DNA of 46,931 nucleotides from Terasakiella magnetica (GCA_902729415.1 CACVCF010000224.1:1-46931); one strand, 5' to 3'. Shown: positions 27,747 through 37,314, counted from the first letter of the stretch. The notes: generated by a model not told the origin, from the letters alone. Translations and numbers: made by a program.

Positions 27747-28208
27747 TCACTCCCAGCGCTTGGCCGCGTCCTCGTCGGCCTCGCGGGCTTCGACCCAGGC
27801 ATCGCCCTCCTGGGTATGCTCCACCTTCCAGAACGGCGCCTTGGTCTTCAGCCAGTCGATGAGAAAGCGGCAGGCCTCGAACGCGGCGTCGCGGTGGGCC
27901 GACGACGCCGCCACCAGCACGATGCGGTCGCCCGGCTCCAGACGGCCATAGCGGTGGATGACCAGGGCGTCTTCCAGCGGCCAGCGCTTGCGCGCCTCGG
28001 CCTCGATGGCCTCCAGCTGGCGCTCGGTCATGCCGGGATAATGCTCCAGCGTCATGGCCTGCACCGGCGTCCCCGCCGCCGGATCGTGCCCGATGTAATC
28101 GCGCACCAGCCCGACGAACAGGCAGATACCGCCGACACTGGTCTTGCCCTGGGAAAAGCGGGCCAGTTCGGCGCCGGAATCGAAATCCTCGCGCTGGACC
28201 CGGATCAT
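27747..28208 (-). CDS. moaE: Molybdopterin synthase catalytic subunit
   Basis: A 153-residue MoaE, which with MoaD inserts the dithiolene sulfurs into precursor Z to form molybdopterin. Typical elements are GGICLFVGLVRD, MTLEHYPGMTERQL, the IHRYGRLEPGD segment and the C-terminal FLIDWLKTKAPFWK with the catalytic lysine region. The start at 28208 (MIRVQRED) is chosen because the preceding frame overlaps moaD; a GGGGG stretch lies upstream and moaD ends 4 bases before. It is the last gene of the mob-moe-moa operon. Confidence 0.95.
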   Translation of the reverse strand: MIRVQREDFDSGAELARFSQGKTSVGGICLFVGLVRDYIGHDPAAGTPVQAMTLEHYPGMTERQLEAIEAEARKRWPLEDALVIHRYGRLEPGDRIVLVAASSAHRDAAFEACRFLIDWLKTKAPFWKVEHTQEGDAWVEAREADEDAAKRWE

Positions 28209-28212
28209 GGCG

Positions 28213-28464
28213 TCAGCCCCCGGTGACCGGCGGGAAGAACGCCACCTCGTCACCGGCCTTCACCGGAGTGTCGAGGCCGCCGTAATCCTGGTTGACCGCC
28301 ACCCGCACCACCGACAGGGTCTCGAAGGCGGCGGCATGACCGGGCGACAGGGTCTTCAGATGCTCGATCAGCTGTCCGACGGTGGTGGTTCCGGCGGGCG
28401 GGGCGATATCCTCTTCGGCCATGCCGGTCTTGGCCTTCAGCCAAGCGAAGTACAGAACCTTCAT
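28213..28464 (-). CDS. moaD: Molybdopterin synthase sulfur carrier subunit
   Basis: An 83-residue ubiquitin-like sulfur carrier ending in the required Gly-Gly (PPVTGG), which is thiocarboxylated by MoeB and used by MoaE. It opens with MKVLYFAWLK and carries VAVNQDYG and AGDEVAFFPPV, as in the family. Its ATG overlaps the moeA stop by 4 bases (ATGA) and moaE follows after 4 bases, so it is translationally linked to both. Confidence 0.94.
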   Translation of the reverse strand: MKVLYFAWLKAKTGMAEEDIAPPAGTTTVGQLIEHLKTLSPGHAAAFETLSVVRVAVNQDYGGLDTPVKAGDEVAFFPPVTGG

Positions 28465-29696
28465 CGCATCAGCTCCGCATAGGACAGGAACTCCACCGTC
28501 TCGCCGGGGGCGATGTCGCCGCGATCCTCGGGGATGTCCACCAGCCCCTCGGACCACACCATGGACGTCAGCACCCCCGAGCCGTCGGAGGGGAACTTGG
28601 CCGCCACCAGCCGCCCGTCCATATGGGCGAGGCGGGCGCGCAGATATTCGCGCCGCCCCGGCTTGTGGCGGAAGGAGAACCCCGCCTCGACGGCGAAGCG
28701 CTTGAGGCCGAGATCGCTGGCGCCCATCAGCATCAGGGCCATGGGCCGCGCCACCAGCATGAAGGTGACCATCACCGCCACCGGATTGCCGGGCAGGCCG
28801 ATGAAGGGGGTGCCCGCCACCTCGCCCAACGCCACCGGGCGCCCCGGCTTGATGGCCAGGCGCCAGAAATGCAGCGCGCCTTCCTCGACCACGGCGGATT
28901 TGACGTGGTCCTCCTCGCCGATGGAAACCCCGCCCGAGGTCAGGATCAGGTCATGGCTGGCGGCGGCATTGCGCAATGCCGTGCGGATGACGTGAAGATC
29001 GTCGGGCAGAATGCCCAGATCGGTAACCTCGGCCCCCAGGCTTTCCAGCAGGGCGGTGGCGGTAAAGCGGTTGGTGTCGTAGATGCTGCCGGGCGGCAGG
29101 GCGGCGCCGGGCTGCCGGATCTCGTCGCCGGTGGAAAACACCGCCACCCGCAGCGGCTTGTAAACCTCGAGCCCGGTACGGCCGATGGCGGCGGCGATGC
29201 CCAGATCCTGCGGCCGCAGCCGGATTCCGGCACGCAGCACCACGGTGCCGCTGGCCACGTCCTCGCCCGCCCGGCGGCAATTATCCCCTTGCTTGAGATG
29301 GGTGGGCAGCACCACATAGGCGTCTTCGTCGCGGCAGTCTTCCTGCATGGCGACGGTGTCGGCGCCGTCGGGCAGGGGCGCGCCGGTGAAGATGCGCACC
29401 GCCGCCCCCGCAGGCAAAGGATGGGCCAAGGGATGACCGGCGGCGACGCGGCCCCGCACCGGCAGGCGCCCGTCCAGCGGCAGGTCGGCATGGCGGAAGG
29501 CCCAGCCGTCCATGGCGGAATTGTCATGGGGCGGAACATTGATGGAGGCGACCACATCCTCGGCCAGAATGCGGAACAATCCCCGGCGCAGGGCCACGGT
29601 CTCAAGCCCGACCACGGGGCCAAGGCTGGCGCGGAGCTGGGTCAGGGCCTGGTCCACACTCATCTGGCCGGATTCGGCGGCAAAGCGCGTGGTCAT
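28461..29696 (-). CDS. moeA: Molybdopterin molybdenumtransferase
   Basis: A 411-residue MoeA, which inserts molybdate into adenylated molybdopterin. Features include VPPHDNSAMDGWAF near residue 60, the IFTGAPLPDGADTV stretch, TSGGVSIGEEDHVK in the MoCF-like fold, and GLPGNPVAVMVTF. Length is normal. The start at 29696 is fixed by a 4-base ATGA overlap with mobB; a longer frame reaching 29888 is only overlap with mobB. It is cytoplasmic. Confidence 0.95.
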   Translation of the reverse strand: MTTRFAAESGQMSVDQALTQLRASLGPVVGLETVALRRGLFRILAEDVVASINVPPHDNSAMDGWAFRHADLPLDGRLPVRGRVAAGHPLAHPLPAGAAVRIFTGAPLPDGADTVAMQEDCRDEDAYVVLPTHLKQGDNCRRAGEDVASGTVVLRAGIRLRPQDLGIAAAIGRTGLEVYKPLRVAVFSTGDEIRQPGAALPPGSIYDTNRFTATALLESLGAEVTDLGILPDDLHVIRTALRNAAASHDLILTSGGVSIGEEDHVKSAVVEEGALHFWRLAIKPGRPVALGEVAGTPFIGLPGNPVAVMVTFMLVARPMALMLMGASDLGLKRFAVEAGFSFRHKPGRREYLRARLAHMDGRLVAAKFPSDGSGVLTSMVWSEGLVDIPEDRGDIAPGETVEFLSYAELMR

Positions 29697-30199
29697 GCCC
29701 GTTCCTCCAATCCGGTTTCCGCCAGGATCAGCCTGCCGATGGCGTCGACATCGCCGATATCGAGTTGCAGCAGCGGGCAATCCGCCACCGTCTTGTCGCT
29801 GACCATGGCGACGATCAGCTCGTCTTCGGGGAAACAGGGGGGCTTGCCGGTTTCCGCGCGCCAGACTTCCAGGCGGCGGTGGGGCCACTTGCGGAACCCT
29901 TCGACCAGCAGCAAATCCACCGGGCTCATGCGCGCGATCAACGCCTCCATGTCCAGTTCGGGCTGGTCGCGGTATTCATGCATCAAGGCCCAGCGCCGGG
30001 CCGAAGCGATCATCACTTCACCGGCCCCGGCCTCGCGGTGTTCGTAGGAATCCTTGCCCTTCTTATCCACGTCAAAGCCCTCGTGCGCCTGCTTGACGGT
30101 AGAGATGGCAAGCCCGCGTGCCTTTAACCAGGGGATCAGACGGATCATCAGACTGGTCTTGCCGCTGCCCGACCGGCCGGCAATGCCGAATACCTTCAT
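29693..30199 (-). CDS. mobB: Molybdopterin-guanine dinucleotide biosynthesis adapter MobB
   Basis: A 168-residue GTP-binding protein that supports attachment of GMP to molybdenum cofactor by MobA. The P-loop GRSGSGKTSLM is at residues 8-18; KQAHEGFDVDKKGKDS and the LLVEGFRKWPHRRLEV segment follow the family. It starts 3 bases after pgsA and overlaps moeA, so it heads the molybdenum cofactor genes of an operon that also carries pgsA. MobA is not in the window. Confidence 0.93.
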   Translation of the reverse strand: MKVFGIAGRSGSGKTSLMIRLIPWLKARGLAISTVKQAHEGFDVDKKGKDSYEHREAGAGEVMIASARRWALMHEYRDQPELDMEALIARMSPVDLLLVEGFRKWPHRRLEVWRAETGKPPCFPEDELIVAMVSDKTVADCPLLQLDIGDVDAIGRLILAETGLEERA

Positions 30200-30202
30200 G
30201 GA

Positions 30203-30781
30203 TCAGTTATCCCCGCTGGACGGCACCGGATTGTCGCGGATGTGGTTGATGCCCGAACGCAGGTAATCCCAGCCGGTGATCAGGGTCAGGATGGCGGCCA
30301 GCCACAGCCCGACCTCGCCCACCTGACGGGTGGGCATGAAGGTGGCGGCGTCGCCCACCAGCAGAACCGGGATGGCGACCATCTGGATGCCGGTCTTCCA
30401 CTTGGCGAGACGGCTGACCGGCATGCCGACGCGGACCTCGGCCAGGAATTCCCGCAGGCCTGAGACCAGAATCTCGCGCAGGACGATGACCAGGGCGGGC
30501 AGATAGGACACGGTGCTGACGCGGTCGAAGGCGGTCAGCATGAACAGCACCGACACCACCAGCAGCTTGTCGGCGATGGGGTCGAGGAAACGCCCGAAGG
30601 TGGAGACCTCGTTGCGCGACCGCGCCAGATAGCCGTCGAACCAATCGGTGATGGCGGCGGCGACGAACAGCCAGCAGGCGGCCCAGCGCGCCGAATGCCC
30701 GTCCACATAGAACAGGCCGACCACCAGCGGAATCACGACGATGCGCGACAGGGTCAGCAGATTGGGAAGGCTGGTCACCAT
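30203..30781 (-). CDS. pgsA: CDP-diacylglycerol-glycerol-3-phosphate 3-phosphatidyltransferase
   Basis: A 192-residue inner-membrane enzyme that makes phosphatidylglycerol phosphate, the first step to phosphatidylglycerol and cardiolipin. The CDP-alcohol phosphatidyltransferase motif is complete: DWFDGYLARSR followed by GRFLDPIADKLL, with the metal-binding aspartates. About four to five hydrophobic segments are present. It starts 48 bases after uvrC, a pairing conserved in many bacteria. Confidence 0.95.
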   Translation of the reverse strand: MVTSLPNLLTLSRIVVIPLVVGLFYVDGHSARWAACWLFVAAAITDWFDGYLARSRNEVSTFGRFLDPIADKLLVVSVLFMLTAFDRVSTVSYLPALVIVLREILVSGLREFLAEVRVGMPVSRLAKWKTGIQMVAIPVLLVGDAATFMPTRQVGEVGLWLAAILTLITGWDYLRSGINHIRDNPVPSSGDN

Positions 30782-30829
30782 GGAACGGTTCCGTAAGCCC
30801 CACCCGGAAGGGGTGGACGCGCCGCGATA

Positions 30830-32737
30830 CTAGCCCTCGGGATGAAAGTAGTCATAGATTTTTTTGGCCATGCCGTGGCTGATTCCCTCCACCGCCTCCA
30901 GGTCGCCGAGACCGGCGCCCGCCACCTCGCGCGCCGAGCCGAAATGATACAGCAGCGCCTTCTTGCGGCGGGCGCCGATGCCGGGAACATCGTCCAGCTG
31001 CGACTTGGACAGCCCCTTGGACCGCCGCGCCCGATGGGTGCCGATGGCGAAGCGGTGGGCCTCGTCCCGCAGGCGCTGAAGGAAGTACAGCACCGGGTCG
31101 CGCATCTCCAGGCTGATGGGCGCGCCCTCAGGCAGGAAAAAGCGCTCGCGCCCGGCATTGCGGTCCGGCCCCTTGGCGATGCCGATCATGGTCACGTCCT
31201 CGACCCCCAACTCGGCCAGCACCGCCAGGGCGGCGCTCAACTGCCCCCTGCCGCCGTCGATCAGCACCAGGTCGGGCCATTGACCGCGCTCGCGCTCGGG
31301 GTCTTCCTTCTGGGCGCGCTTGAAGCGGCGGGTGAGAACTTCGCGCATCATGGCGAAATCGTCGCCGGGGGTCAGGGTCTCGGACTTGATGTTGAACTTG
31401 CGGTAGGCCGCCTTCATCAAGCCCTCGGGACCGGCGACGATCATGGCCCCCACCGCGTCCGAGCCCTGGATGTGGCTGTTGTCGTAGACCTCGATGCGTT
31501 GGGGCGGACCGTCGAGGCCAAAGACCTCGGCCACCCCGTCCAGCAGCTTGGCCTGGGCGCCGCTTTCCGCCAGCCTGCGCCCCAGAGCCTCGCGGGCATT
31601 GGTGGCCACATGCTCGACCAGCCCCACCCGCTCGCCGCGCTTGGGCACCGACAGCGTCACCTTGCGCCCCGCCTTCTCGGACAGCACGCGGGCGACGGTC
31701 TCGGCCTCGGCGGGCTCCAGGTTCAGCAAGATCTCGGGCGGCGGCATCTTGTCGGCATAGAACTGGCCCATGAAGGCGGCCAGAATCTCTGCCGCCTCGG
31801 CATCCTGGGTATGGGTGGGGAAATAGGCGCGGTTGCCGTAATTGCAGCCCGAGCGGAAGAAGAACACCTGGATGCAGACGCCGCCGCCCGATTGGTACAA
31901 TGCCACCACGTCGGCGTTTTCCACATCGGCGGCGTTGACGTCTTGGTGCGCCCGGATACGCGACAACGCTCGGATGCGGTCGCGGATCAGGGCGGCTTCC
32001 TCGTAGTTCATGGCCTCGCTGGCGGCCTCCATCCGCGCCACCAGATCATGCTGCACCCGCTGGCTCTGACCCGACAAAAAGGCCCGCGCCTCCTCCACCA
32101 GGGCGGCATAATCGGCATGGTCGATGCGCTCGACGCAAGGGGCGCTGCACCGCTTGATCTGGAACAGCAGGCAGGGACGGGTCCGGCTGGCGAACATGGA
32201 ATCCGAACACGACCGCAACAGAAAGGCGCGCTGCAACGCCGACAGCGTCTGATTGACCGCGCCAGCCGAGGCGAAGGGGCCGAAATACTCGCCCTTCCTG
32301 GTCCGGGCTCCGCGATGCTTGACCACCTGGGGCCAGTCATGGTCGGCGGTGACCAGAATATGGGGAAAGGTCTTGTCGTCCTTCAAAAGGATGTTGTAGC
32401 GCGGCCCCAGGGTCTTGATCAGGCTGCTTTCCAACAGCAGCGCCTCGACCTCGGTGTGGGTGGTGATGACCTCCATGGCGGCGGTCTCGGCGATCATGCG
32501 CTGAAGCCGCAGCGGCATGCGGTCGGGCCGGGTATAGGCCACCACCCGCTTTTTCAGGCTTTTGGCTTTGCCCACATAAAGCACGTCGCCGCGGGCGTTG
32601 AGCATGCGGTAGACCCCAGGCAAGCCGGGCAAGGTCGCCAGAACCCCGAGAATCACCGCCACGCCGCTGCCGAGCGGGGTGGGCGTGGGGGCGTCTTCGG
32701 GGGCATCAGGTGGTATCGGCATACGAAAAAGTCTCAT
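30830..32737 (-). CDS. uvrC: Excinuclease ABC subunit C
   Basis: The 635-residue UvrC nuclease of nucleotide excision repair, making incisions on both sides of a lesion bound by UvrB. The N-terminal GIY-YIG domain is marked by [23 protein letters not shown]; a UVR motif for UvrB contact lies near 225-260 ([20 protein letters not shown]). The RNase H-like endonuclease domain includes [15 protein letters not shown] and [12 protein letters not shown], and helix-hairpin-helix motifs end it ([16 protein letters not shown]). The start could also be the ATG at 32722; neither has a clear ribosome site. A promoter lies about 170 bases upstream. Confidence 0.96.
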   Translation of the reverse strand: MRLFRMPIPPDAPEDAPTPTPLGSGVAVILGVLATLPGLPGVYRMLNARGDVLYVGKAKSLKKRVVAYTRPDRMPLRLQRMIAETAAMEVITTHTEVEALLLESSLIKTLGPRYNILLKDDKTFPHILVTADHDWPQVVKHRGARTRKGEYFGPFASAGAVNQTLSALQRAFLLRSCSDSMFASRTRPCLLFQIKRCSAPCVERIDHADYAALVEEARAFLSGQSQRVQHDLVARMEAASEAMNYEEAALIRDRIRALSRIRAHQDVNAADVENADVVALYQSGGGVCIQVFFFRSGCNYGNRAYFPTHTQDAEAAEILAAFMGQFYADKMPPPEILLNLEPAEAETVARVLSEKAGRKVTLSVPKRGERVGLVEHVATNAREALGRRLAESGAQAKLLDGVAEVFGLDGPPQRIEVYDNSHIQGSDAVGAMIVAGPEGLMKAAYRKFNIKSETLTPGDDFAMMREVLTRRFKRAQKEDPERERGQWPDLVLIDGGRGQLSAALAVLAELGVEDVTMIGIAKGPDRNAGRERFFLPEGAPISLEMRDPVLYFLQRLRDEAHRFAIGTHRARRSKGLSKSQLDDVPGIGARRKKALLYHFGSAREVAGAGLGDLEAVEGISHGMAKKIYDYFHPEG

Positions 32738-32788
32738 CCCAGGCTATGTCTTTTGGGTGGAGGCGTCGATTCCCTCTTGCGCCGCAGG

Positions 32789-32811
32789 ATATCCACGGAA
32801 GCTGTGGATAA
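32789..32811. promoter_or_regulatory. Inverted pair of DnaA-box-like sequences
   Basis: TATCCAC and GTGGATA face each other across 7 bases. The right arm is part of a perfect TGTGGATAA (complement TTATCCACA); the left arm matches 7 of 9. This lies in the uvrC leader and could bind DnaA as a regulator or as part of an origin. Confidence 0.5.
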
Positions 32812-32906
32812 GTCTGTTGGCAAGTTTGGGGGAGAGGGGGGAACCCCCAGAGTCTCCGTGCCCCTCAGGGCTTTGCTCAAAAACTAGGCACAAAACCAAG
32901 TATTGT

Positions 32907-32934
32907 TATTTATCAACGCTCTAGGCATTGTCAA
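32907..32934 (-). promoter_or_regulatory. Probable sigma-70 promoter of uvrC
   Basis: On the minus strand TTGACA (complement of 32929-32934) is followed after 16 bases by TAAATA (complement of 32907-32912), in the AT-rich part of the gap, pointing at uvrC with a leader of about 160 bases. Confidence 0.5.
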
Positions 32935-33130
32935 GCGTAAACAATCTGCAAATATCTCCAAATTCCTCTGGACAGGGACATTGGATAAAGTCTAGCCGCC
33001 CCACCCCAACCCCCCTGTGCAAAACTTCACAACACCAAGCACGGCAAGGGCTTATCCAGGGGCATTAAGACCGTTGCGTTTCCGGTCCGAAGCGCCCCCC
33101 TGCTGCGTTGCAGCGATAATGTCATTCTTC

Positions 33131-33408
33131 ATAGCCCCTCAATCGCCGGGCGCAGGGCGCTCCGCCCCGCTTGGCTCCCGCGCGAACGATCGCGCGCCGG
33201 CCCTTGGCCGCAACTCCGGGCCTTCAAGGCCCCTCGGTCATAGCCCCTCAATCGCCGGGCGCGAGGCTCCACCCCGCTTGGCTCCCGCGCGAACGATCGC
33301 GCGCCGGCCCTTGGCCGCAACTCCGGGCCTTCAAGGCCCCTCGGTCATAGCCCCTCAATCGCCGGGCGCAGGGCGCTCCACCCCGCTTGGCTCCCGCGCG
33401 AACGATCG
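33131..33408. repeat. Tandem repeat, 107-109 bp unit, about 2.6 copies
   Basis: Copies begin with the same atagcccctcaatcgccggg at 33131, 33240 and 33347; the third is truncated at about 33408, a few bases short of the SDR gene's stop codon. The copies are nearly identical, differing by a 2-base indel and a few substitutions next to the gcgc-ggcgctcc segment. Each unit includes the self-complementary core CGATCG flanked by CGCG and a ggcccttggccg/gggccttcaaggcccc GC-rich part. Open frames across it are low-complexity readings, not genes. Confidence 0.9.
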
Positions 33409-33414
33409 CCGCGC

Positions 33415-34182
33415 CTATTCCTCCGGCATCTCTACGCCGGGGCCCCAGCACAGATGCTGCCCGCCATCCAGCGCGATCATCTGGCCGGTCAGGGATGGCG
33501 AGGCCAGCAGCATCCGCACCGTCCGGCAGATTTCCTCCGGCGTCGTGCCCCGCCGCAACGGCAGGGCTTCGGCCTGGGCGTCGAATTGCGCCTGGGTCTG
33601 GCGGCGGCTGGGCAAAGCCGGGCCGGGACCGATCCCCACCACCCGGATGTGCGGCGCCAAGGCCAAGGCCAGGGTCTGGGTCAGGGTCCACAGACCGGCC
33701 TTGCTGAGGGTATAGCTGGTGAAGTGGGGCGACAGGCTCCACACCCGCTGATCCAGCATGTTGACCACCACGCCTTCGGCCCCGGCGGGCAGAGCGCGGG
33801 CGAAGGCCTGAGTCAGGACGAAGGGAGCGCGGAGATTGACCTCCATATGCAGGTCCCAACTGGCCCGCGTGGCCCCCAGGGCGTCGTCACGCTCGAAGGT
33901 GGAGGCGTTGTTCACCAGAACCCCCACCGGCCCCAGCGCCGCCGTGGCGCGGTTTACGAGGCTGGCGGTGTCGCCCTCCTGCGCCAGATCGGCAGCCAGG
34001 GTGACGGCCCGGCCGCCGCCCGCCGTGATCTCGGCGGCCACGGCCACGGCCTCGGCCTCGGAATGGGAGTAGTGAACGGCGACGGCAAAGCCCGCTTCCG
34101 CCAAGTCCAACGCGATGGCGCGCCCGACCCGCCGGGCGGCCCCGGTCACCAGGGCGGCACGGGGAAGATGGGGCGAAAACAT
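33415..34182 (-). CDS. Short-chain dehydrogenase/reductase, FolM/pteridine reductase-like
   Basis: A 255-residue NAD(P)-dependent oxidoreductase. The cofactor motif is TGAARRVG at about 14-21, the NNAS motif is in VLVNNASTFERD, and catalytic Tyr and Lys are in SYTLSKAG. An alternative dihydrofolate reductase (FolM-type) is suggested by the ARRVG and STFERD patterns, but SDR substrates are poorly predicted. The start shares one base with the stop of the kinase-like gene (TGATG), so the two proteins are made together. The 3' end abuts the tandem repeat. Confidence 0.87.
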   Translation of the reverse strand: MFSPHLPRAALVTGAARRVGRAIALDLAEAGFAVAVHYSHSEAEAVAVAAEITAGGGRAVTLAADLAQEGDTASLVNRATAALGPVGVLVNNASTFERDDALGATRASWDLHMEVNLRAPFVLTQAFARALPAGAEGVVVNMLDQRVWSLSPHFTSYTLSKAGLWTLTQTLALALAPHIRVVGIGPGPALPSRRQTQAQFDAQAEALPLRRGTTPEEICRTVRMLLASPSLTGQMIALDGGQHLCWGPGVEMPEE

Positions 34183-35087
34183 CAGGATTCGACGGTGGAT
34201 GCCGGGCGGGCCGACGGCGGACGGCGGTTTTGCACCACCTGAACCACCGGCCTGGGGGCGGGCGGCCGCTGGGTCGGGATGCTCTCCAGCCCCCGCAGCA
34301 CCTCGCCCGCATGGGCGGGGCGCTTGTCCGGGTCAAGATTGACGCAGGCCGCGATCAGTTCGGCCATCATGGGGGGGATGTCGCCGGGAAGCTCGGCCTG
34401 GCCCAGCAGACGGCCGGTCAGCAGCCGGTGGGCGATGACGCCCAGGGAATAGACGTCGGCGCGGGTGCCGACGGTGGTGGCGGTCTCGAACTGCTCGGGC
34501 GCGGTGTAATCGGCCCCGCCCATCCAATGATCGGGCATGGGCAGATTGCGGTCGGGTAACTTGACCACGCTGAGATCGCACAGTTTGACCGCGCCGTTCT
34601 GGGTGGCGGTCAGCAAGATGTTGGACGGCTTGAGGAAGCGGTGAACCAGATTGCGCCGGTGCAGCGCCAGCACCGCCGAGGATAATTGCTTGAGCAGCAT
34701 CAGCGCCCGCAGGAAGGGAACGCGCTTGGGCTTGTCGCGGTCTTCGGCGGCGGCTTCGGCCTGCGGGTCGGCGAAATCCTTGCCGATTTCGAACGGCAGA
34801 TGGGCGGCCATGAAGGGCATGACGAAATAGGGCCTGCCGTCGCTGAGCGCCTCCATCACCTTGACCCCGATGATGTAGGGATGGTCGAAGCTGGCCAGCA
34901 GGCGGGCCTCGGCCAGAAAGCGGGTCATCTGCTGTGCCGGGCTCAACGGCCCGTCCTCGCCCGGCTTGGGGTCGAACAGCTTGATGGCGACCGGAACCTG
35001 AAGGTCGGGATCATGGCACAAGAAGATGCGGGCGAAACCGGAGGTTACCACCGCCTGATGGATGACGTATTTGCCGATGCGCTCCAT
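34182..35087 (-). CDS. Serine/threonine kinase-like protein, probable pseudokinase
   Basis: A 301-residue cytoplasmic protein with a Hanks-type kinase fold (about 7-270) and a Pro-rich tail. Retained are VAIKL (Lys36), the Lys153 and Asn156 pair of the catalytic loop, Asp171 and the YTAPEQ segment. Lost are the catalytic Asp, since the HRD loop reads HRF at 149-151, and the Gly-rich loop, which reads QAVVTSGFARIF; DFG reads DLS. Catalysis is therefore doubtful, although nucleotide binding may remain. The TTC codon is unambiguous in this sequence. It is co-encoded with the FolM-like reductase and could regulate it; this is inference. Confidence 0.85.
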   Translation of the reverse strand: MERIGKYVIHQAVVTSGFARIFLCHDPDLQVPVAIKLFDPKPGEDGPLSPAQQMTRFLAEARLLASFDHPYIIGVKVMEALSDGRPYFVMPFMAAHLPFEIGKDFADPQAEAAAEDRDKPKRVPFLRALMLLKQLSSAVLALHRRNLVHRFLKPSNILLTATQNGAVKLCDLSVVKLPDRNLPMPDHWMGGADYTAPEQFETATTVGTRADVYSLGVIAHRLLTGRLLGQAELPGDIPPMMAELIAACVNLDPDKRPAHAGEVLRGLESIPTQRPPAPRPVVQVVQNRRPPSARPASTVES

Positions 35088-35186
35088 AAGCCTTGCCTGC
35101 CCCTTCCCTCGTGGCCCTTATGGGCCTTTCCCTGATTGCCGGTCAGTCTAGAGCAAATACAGCCGGGGCGTACATAGCCCGTTTGG

Positions 35187-37310
35187 TCAACGCCGCTTTC
35201 CCTTTCCGCGCGGGGACTTGCCGCCATCCTTGCGGGCAGGCGGACGGCTTTTCGAGCCCAGGGCGACATCCACCCCCAGTTCCAGCGCTTCCAGGCGGCG
35301 CAGCTCGTCGCGCAGCCGGGCGGCCTCCTCGAATTCCAGATCGGCGGCGGCGGCCTTCATGCGCTTTTCCAGCTCGGCCTTGACCGTCGCCAGATCCTTG
35401 CCCACCGCGTGGTCAAGGCCGTCGTCGCCGGTGGAGATGGTGACGTAATCCTGTTCGTAGACGCTGTGCATCACATCGGTGATGGTCTTCTTGATGCTTT
35501 CCGGGGTGATGCCGTTGGCGGCATTGAAGGCCTGCTGCTTCTCGCGGCGGCGGTTGGTCTCGCCGATGGCGTAATCCAGCGACCCCGTCATCTTGTCGGC
35601 ATAAAGAATGACCCGGCCCTCCACATTGCGGGCGGCGCGGCCGATGGTCTGGACCAGCGAGGTTTTCGAGCGCAGGAAGCCTTCCTTGTCGGCATCGAGG
35701 ATGGCCACCAGGGCGCATTCGGGGATATCGAGGCCCTCGCGCAGCAGATTGATGCCGATCAGCACGTCGAACGCCCCCAGCCGCAGGTCGCGGATGATCT
35801 CGATACGCTCCAGGGTCTCGATATCGGAATGGAGATAGCGCACCCGGATGCCGTGGTCGTGCAGGTATTCGGTCAGATCCTCGGACATGCGCTTGGTCAG
35901 GGTGGTGACCAGGGTGCGGAAGCCCTGGCGCGACACCTGGCGCACCTCGGCCAGCAGGTCGTCCACCTGGCCTTCCACCGGGCGCACGATGCAGACGGGG
36001 TCCACCAGCCCGGTGGGGCGGATGATCTGTTCGGTGAAGACGCCGCCGGTGCGCTCCAGCTCCCACGGTCCCGGCGTGGCGGAGACATACACGGTCTGGG
36101 GCCGCATCCGGTCCCATTCCTCGAACTTCAGGGGCCGGTTGTCGATGCACGACGGCAGGCGGAAGCCGAACTCGGCCAGGACGCTCTTGCGGTTGAAATC
36201 GCCCCGGTACATGCCGCCGATCTGCGGCACGGTGACGTGGCTTTCATCGACGATCAAAAGCGCGTCTTCCGGCAGGTACTCGAACAGGGTCGGCGGCGGG
36301 TCGCCCGGCTGACGCCCGGTGAGATAGCGGGAATAGTTCTCGATGCTCTTGCAGTGGCCGGTGGTCTCCAGCATTTCGAGATCGAAGGTGGTGCGTTCGC
36401 GCAGGCGCTGGGATTCCAGCAGGCGGCCTTGGGCGTCCAGTTCGGCCAGCCGCACCGCCAGCTCGGCCTTGATGCCCTTGATGGCCTGGGTGATGGTGGG
36501 GCGCGGCGTGACGTAATGGCTGGAGGGATAGACCATGACCTCGGCCAGGGAACAGGTCTTCTCGCCGGTCAGGGGATCGAATTCGCTAATGGATTCGATC
36601 TCGTCGCCGAACAGGCTGAGACGCCACGCCCGGTCCTCGTAATGGACGGGAAAGATCTCCACCGCATCGCCCCTCACCCGGAAGGTGCCGCGCTCGAACG
36701 CCGCGTCGTTGCGGGTGTATTGCAGTTCGATCAGCCGTTTCAGCAGGTCCGAGCGCTCCATGCACTCGCCCACCTTCAAGGCGATGGTCATGCGGGCATA
36801 GGATTCCACCGAACCGATGCCGTAGATGCACGATACCGACGCCACCAGGATGACGTCGCGCCGCTCCAGAAGCGCCCGCGTCGCGGCGTGGCGCATGCGG
36901 TCGATCTGCTCGTTGATGGCCGAGTCTTTCTCGATATAGGTATCGGTGCGCGGGATATAGGCTTCGGGCTGGTAATAGTCGTAATACGAGACGAAGTACT
37001 CCACCGCGTTGTTGGGGAAAAAGCTCTTCATCTCGGCGTAAAGCTGCGCCGCCAGGGTCTTGTTGGGTGCCAGCACCAGGGTCGGGCGCCGGGTGGCGGC
37101 GATGACATGGGCCATGGTGAAGGTCTTGCCCGAGCCGGTGACCCCCAGCAGCACCTGATCGATTTCGCCCGCATTCACCCCCGCCGTCAGTTCGGTGATG
37201 GCGGCGGGCTGATCTCCGGCGGGCTGGTAATCGGAGACGATCTCGAACGCCGCCACACCTGCGGGCAGGGGCGGGCGCTCCATGAAATCGAAGGGCAGCG
37301 GACGGCTCAT
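35187..37310 (-). CDS. uvrB: Excinuclease ABC subunit B
   Basis: The 707-residue UvrB helicase-like damage-verification subunit. Walker A is GVTGSGKT near residue 55; the damage-binding beta-hairpin contains [16 protein letters not shown]; the DEAD-like box is DESHVTVPQ; motif VI is QTIGRAARN. The C-terminal UVR domain ([26 protein letters not shown]) contacts UvrC. Length is slightly above E. coli (673), with a basic tail. The start has GGGGAG about 9 bases upstream and lies 4 bases after the pseudouridine synthase stop. No clear LexA box was seen before it. Confidence 0.97.
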   Translation of the reverse strand: MSRPLPFDFMERPPLPAGVAAFEIVSDYQPAGDQPAAITELTAGVNAGEIDQVLLGVTGSGKTFTMAHVIAATRRPTLVLAPNKTLAAQLYAEMKSFFPNNAVEYFVSYYDYYQPEAYIPRTDTYIEKDSAINEQIDRMRHAATRALLERRDVILVASVSCIYGIGSVESYARMTIALKVGECMERSDLLKRLIELQYTRNDAAFERGTFRVRGDAVEIFPVHYEDRAWRLSLFGDEIESISEFDPLTGEKTCSLAEVMVYPSSHYVTPRPTITQAIKGIKAELAVRLAELDAQGRLLESQRLRERTTFDLEMLETTGHCKSIENYSRYLTGRQPGDPPPTLFEYLPEDALLIVDESHVTVPQIGGMYRGDFNRKSVLAEFGFRLPSCIDNRPLKFEEWDRMRPQTVYVSATPGPWELERTGGVFTEQIIRPTGLVDPVCIVRPVEGQVDDLLAEVRQVSRQGFRTLVTTLTKRMSEDLTEYLHDHGIRVRYLHSDIETLERIEIIRDLRLGAFDVLIGINLLREGLDIPECALVAILDADKEGFLRSKTSLVQTIGRAARNVEGRVILYADKMTGSLDYAIGETNRRREKQQAFNAANGITPESIKKTITDVMHSVYEQDYVTISTGDDGLDHAVGKDLATVKAELEKRMKAAAADLEFEEAARLRDELRRLEALELGVDVALGSKSRPPARKDGGKSPRGKGKRR

Positions 37311-37314
37311 GGGC

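Larger units (their letters stand above)
32738..33130. other. AT-rich intergenic region upstream of uvrC with DnaA-box-like sites
   Basis: This gene-free stretch holds the uvrC promoter, a perfect DnaA box (TGTGGATAA, 32803-32811) facing a near-match at 32789-32797, and weaker ones at about 32911, 32981 and 33052. It also has a 7-base direct repeat CTAGGCA at 32884 and 32921, a GGGGGG-aa-CCCCC-type hairpin at about 32836-32848, and an AT-rich stretch at 32880-32990. I see no gene or RNA in it. Confidence 0.6.

Noticed and set aside
33131..33408. CRISPR array
   Set aside because: Only 2.6 long contiguous units, no unique spacers and no cas genes.
33017..33859. Open frames across the tandem repeat (both strands)
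   Set aside because: They merely repeat the same peptide per unit and overlap the SDR gene out of frame; no ribosome site or homology pattern.
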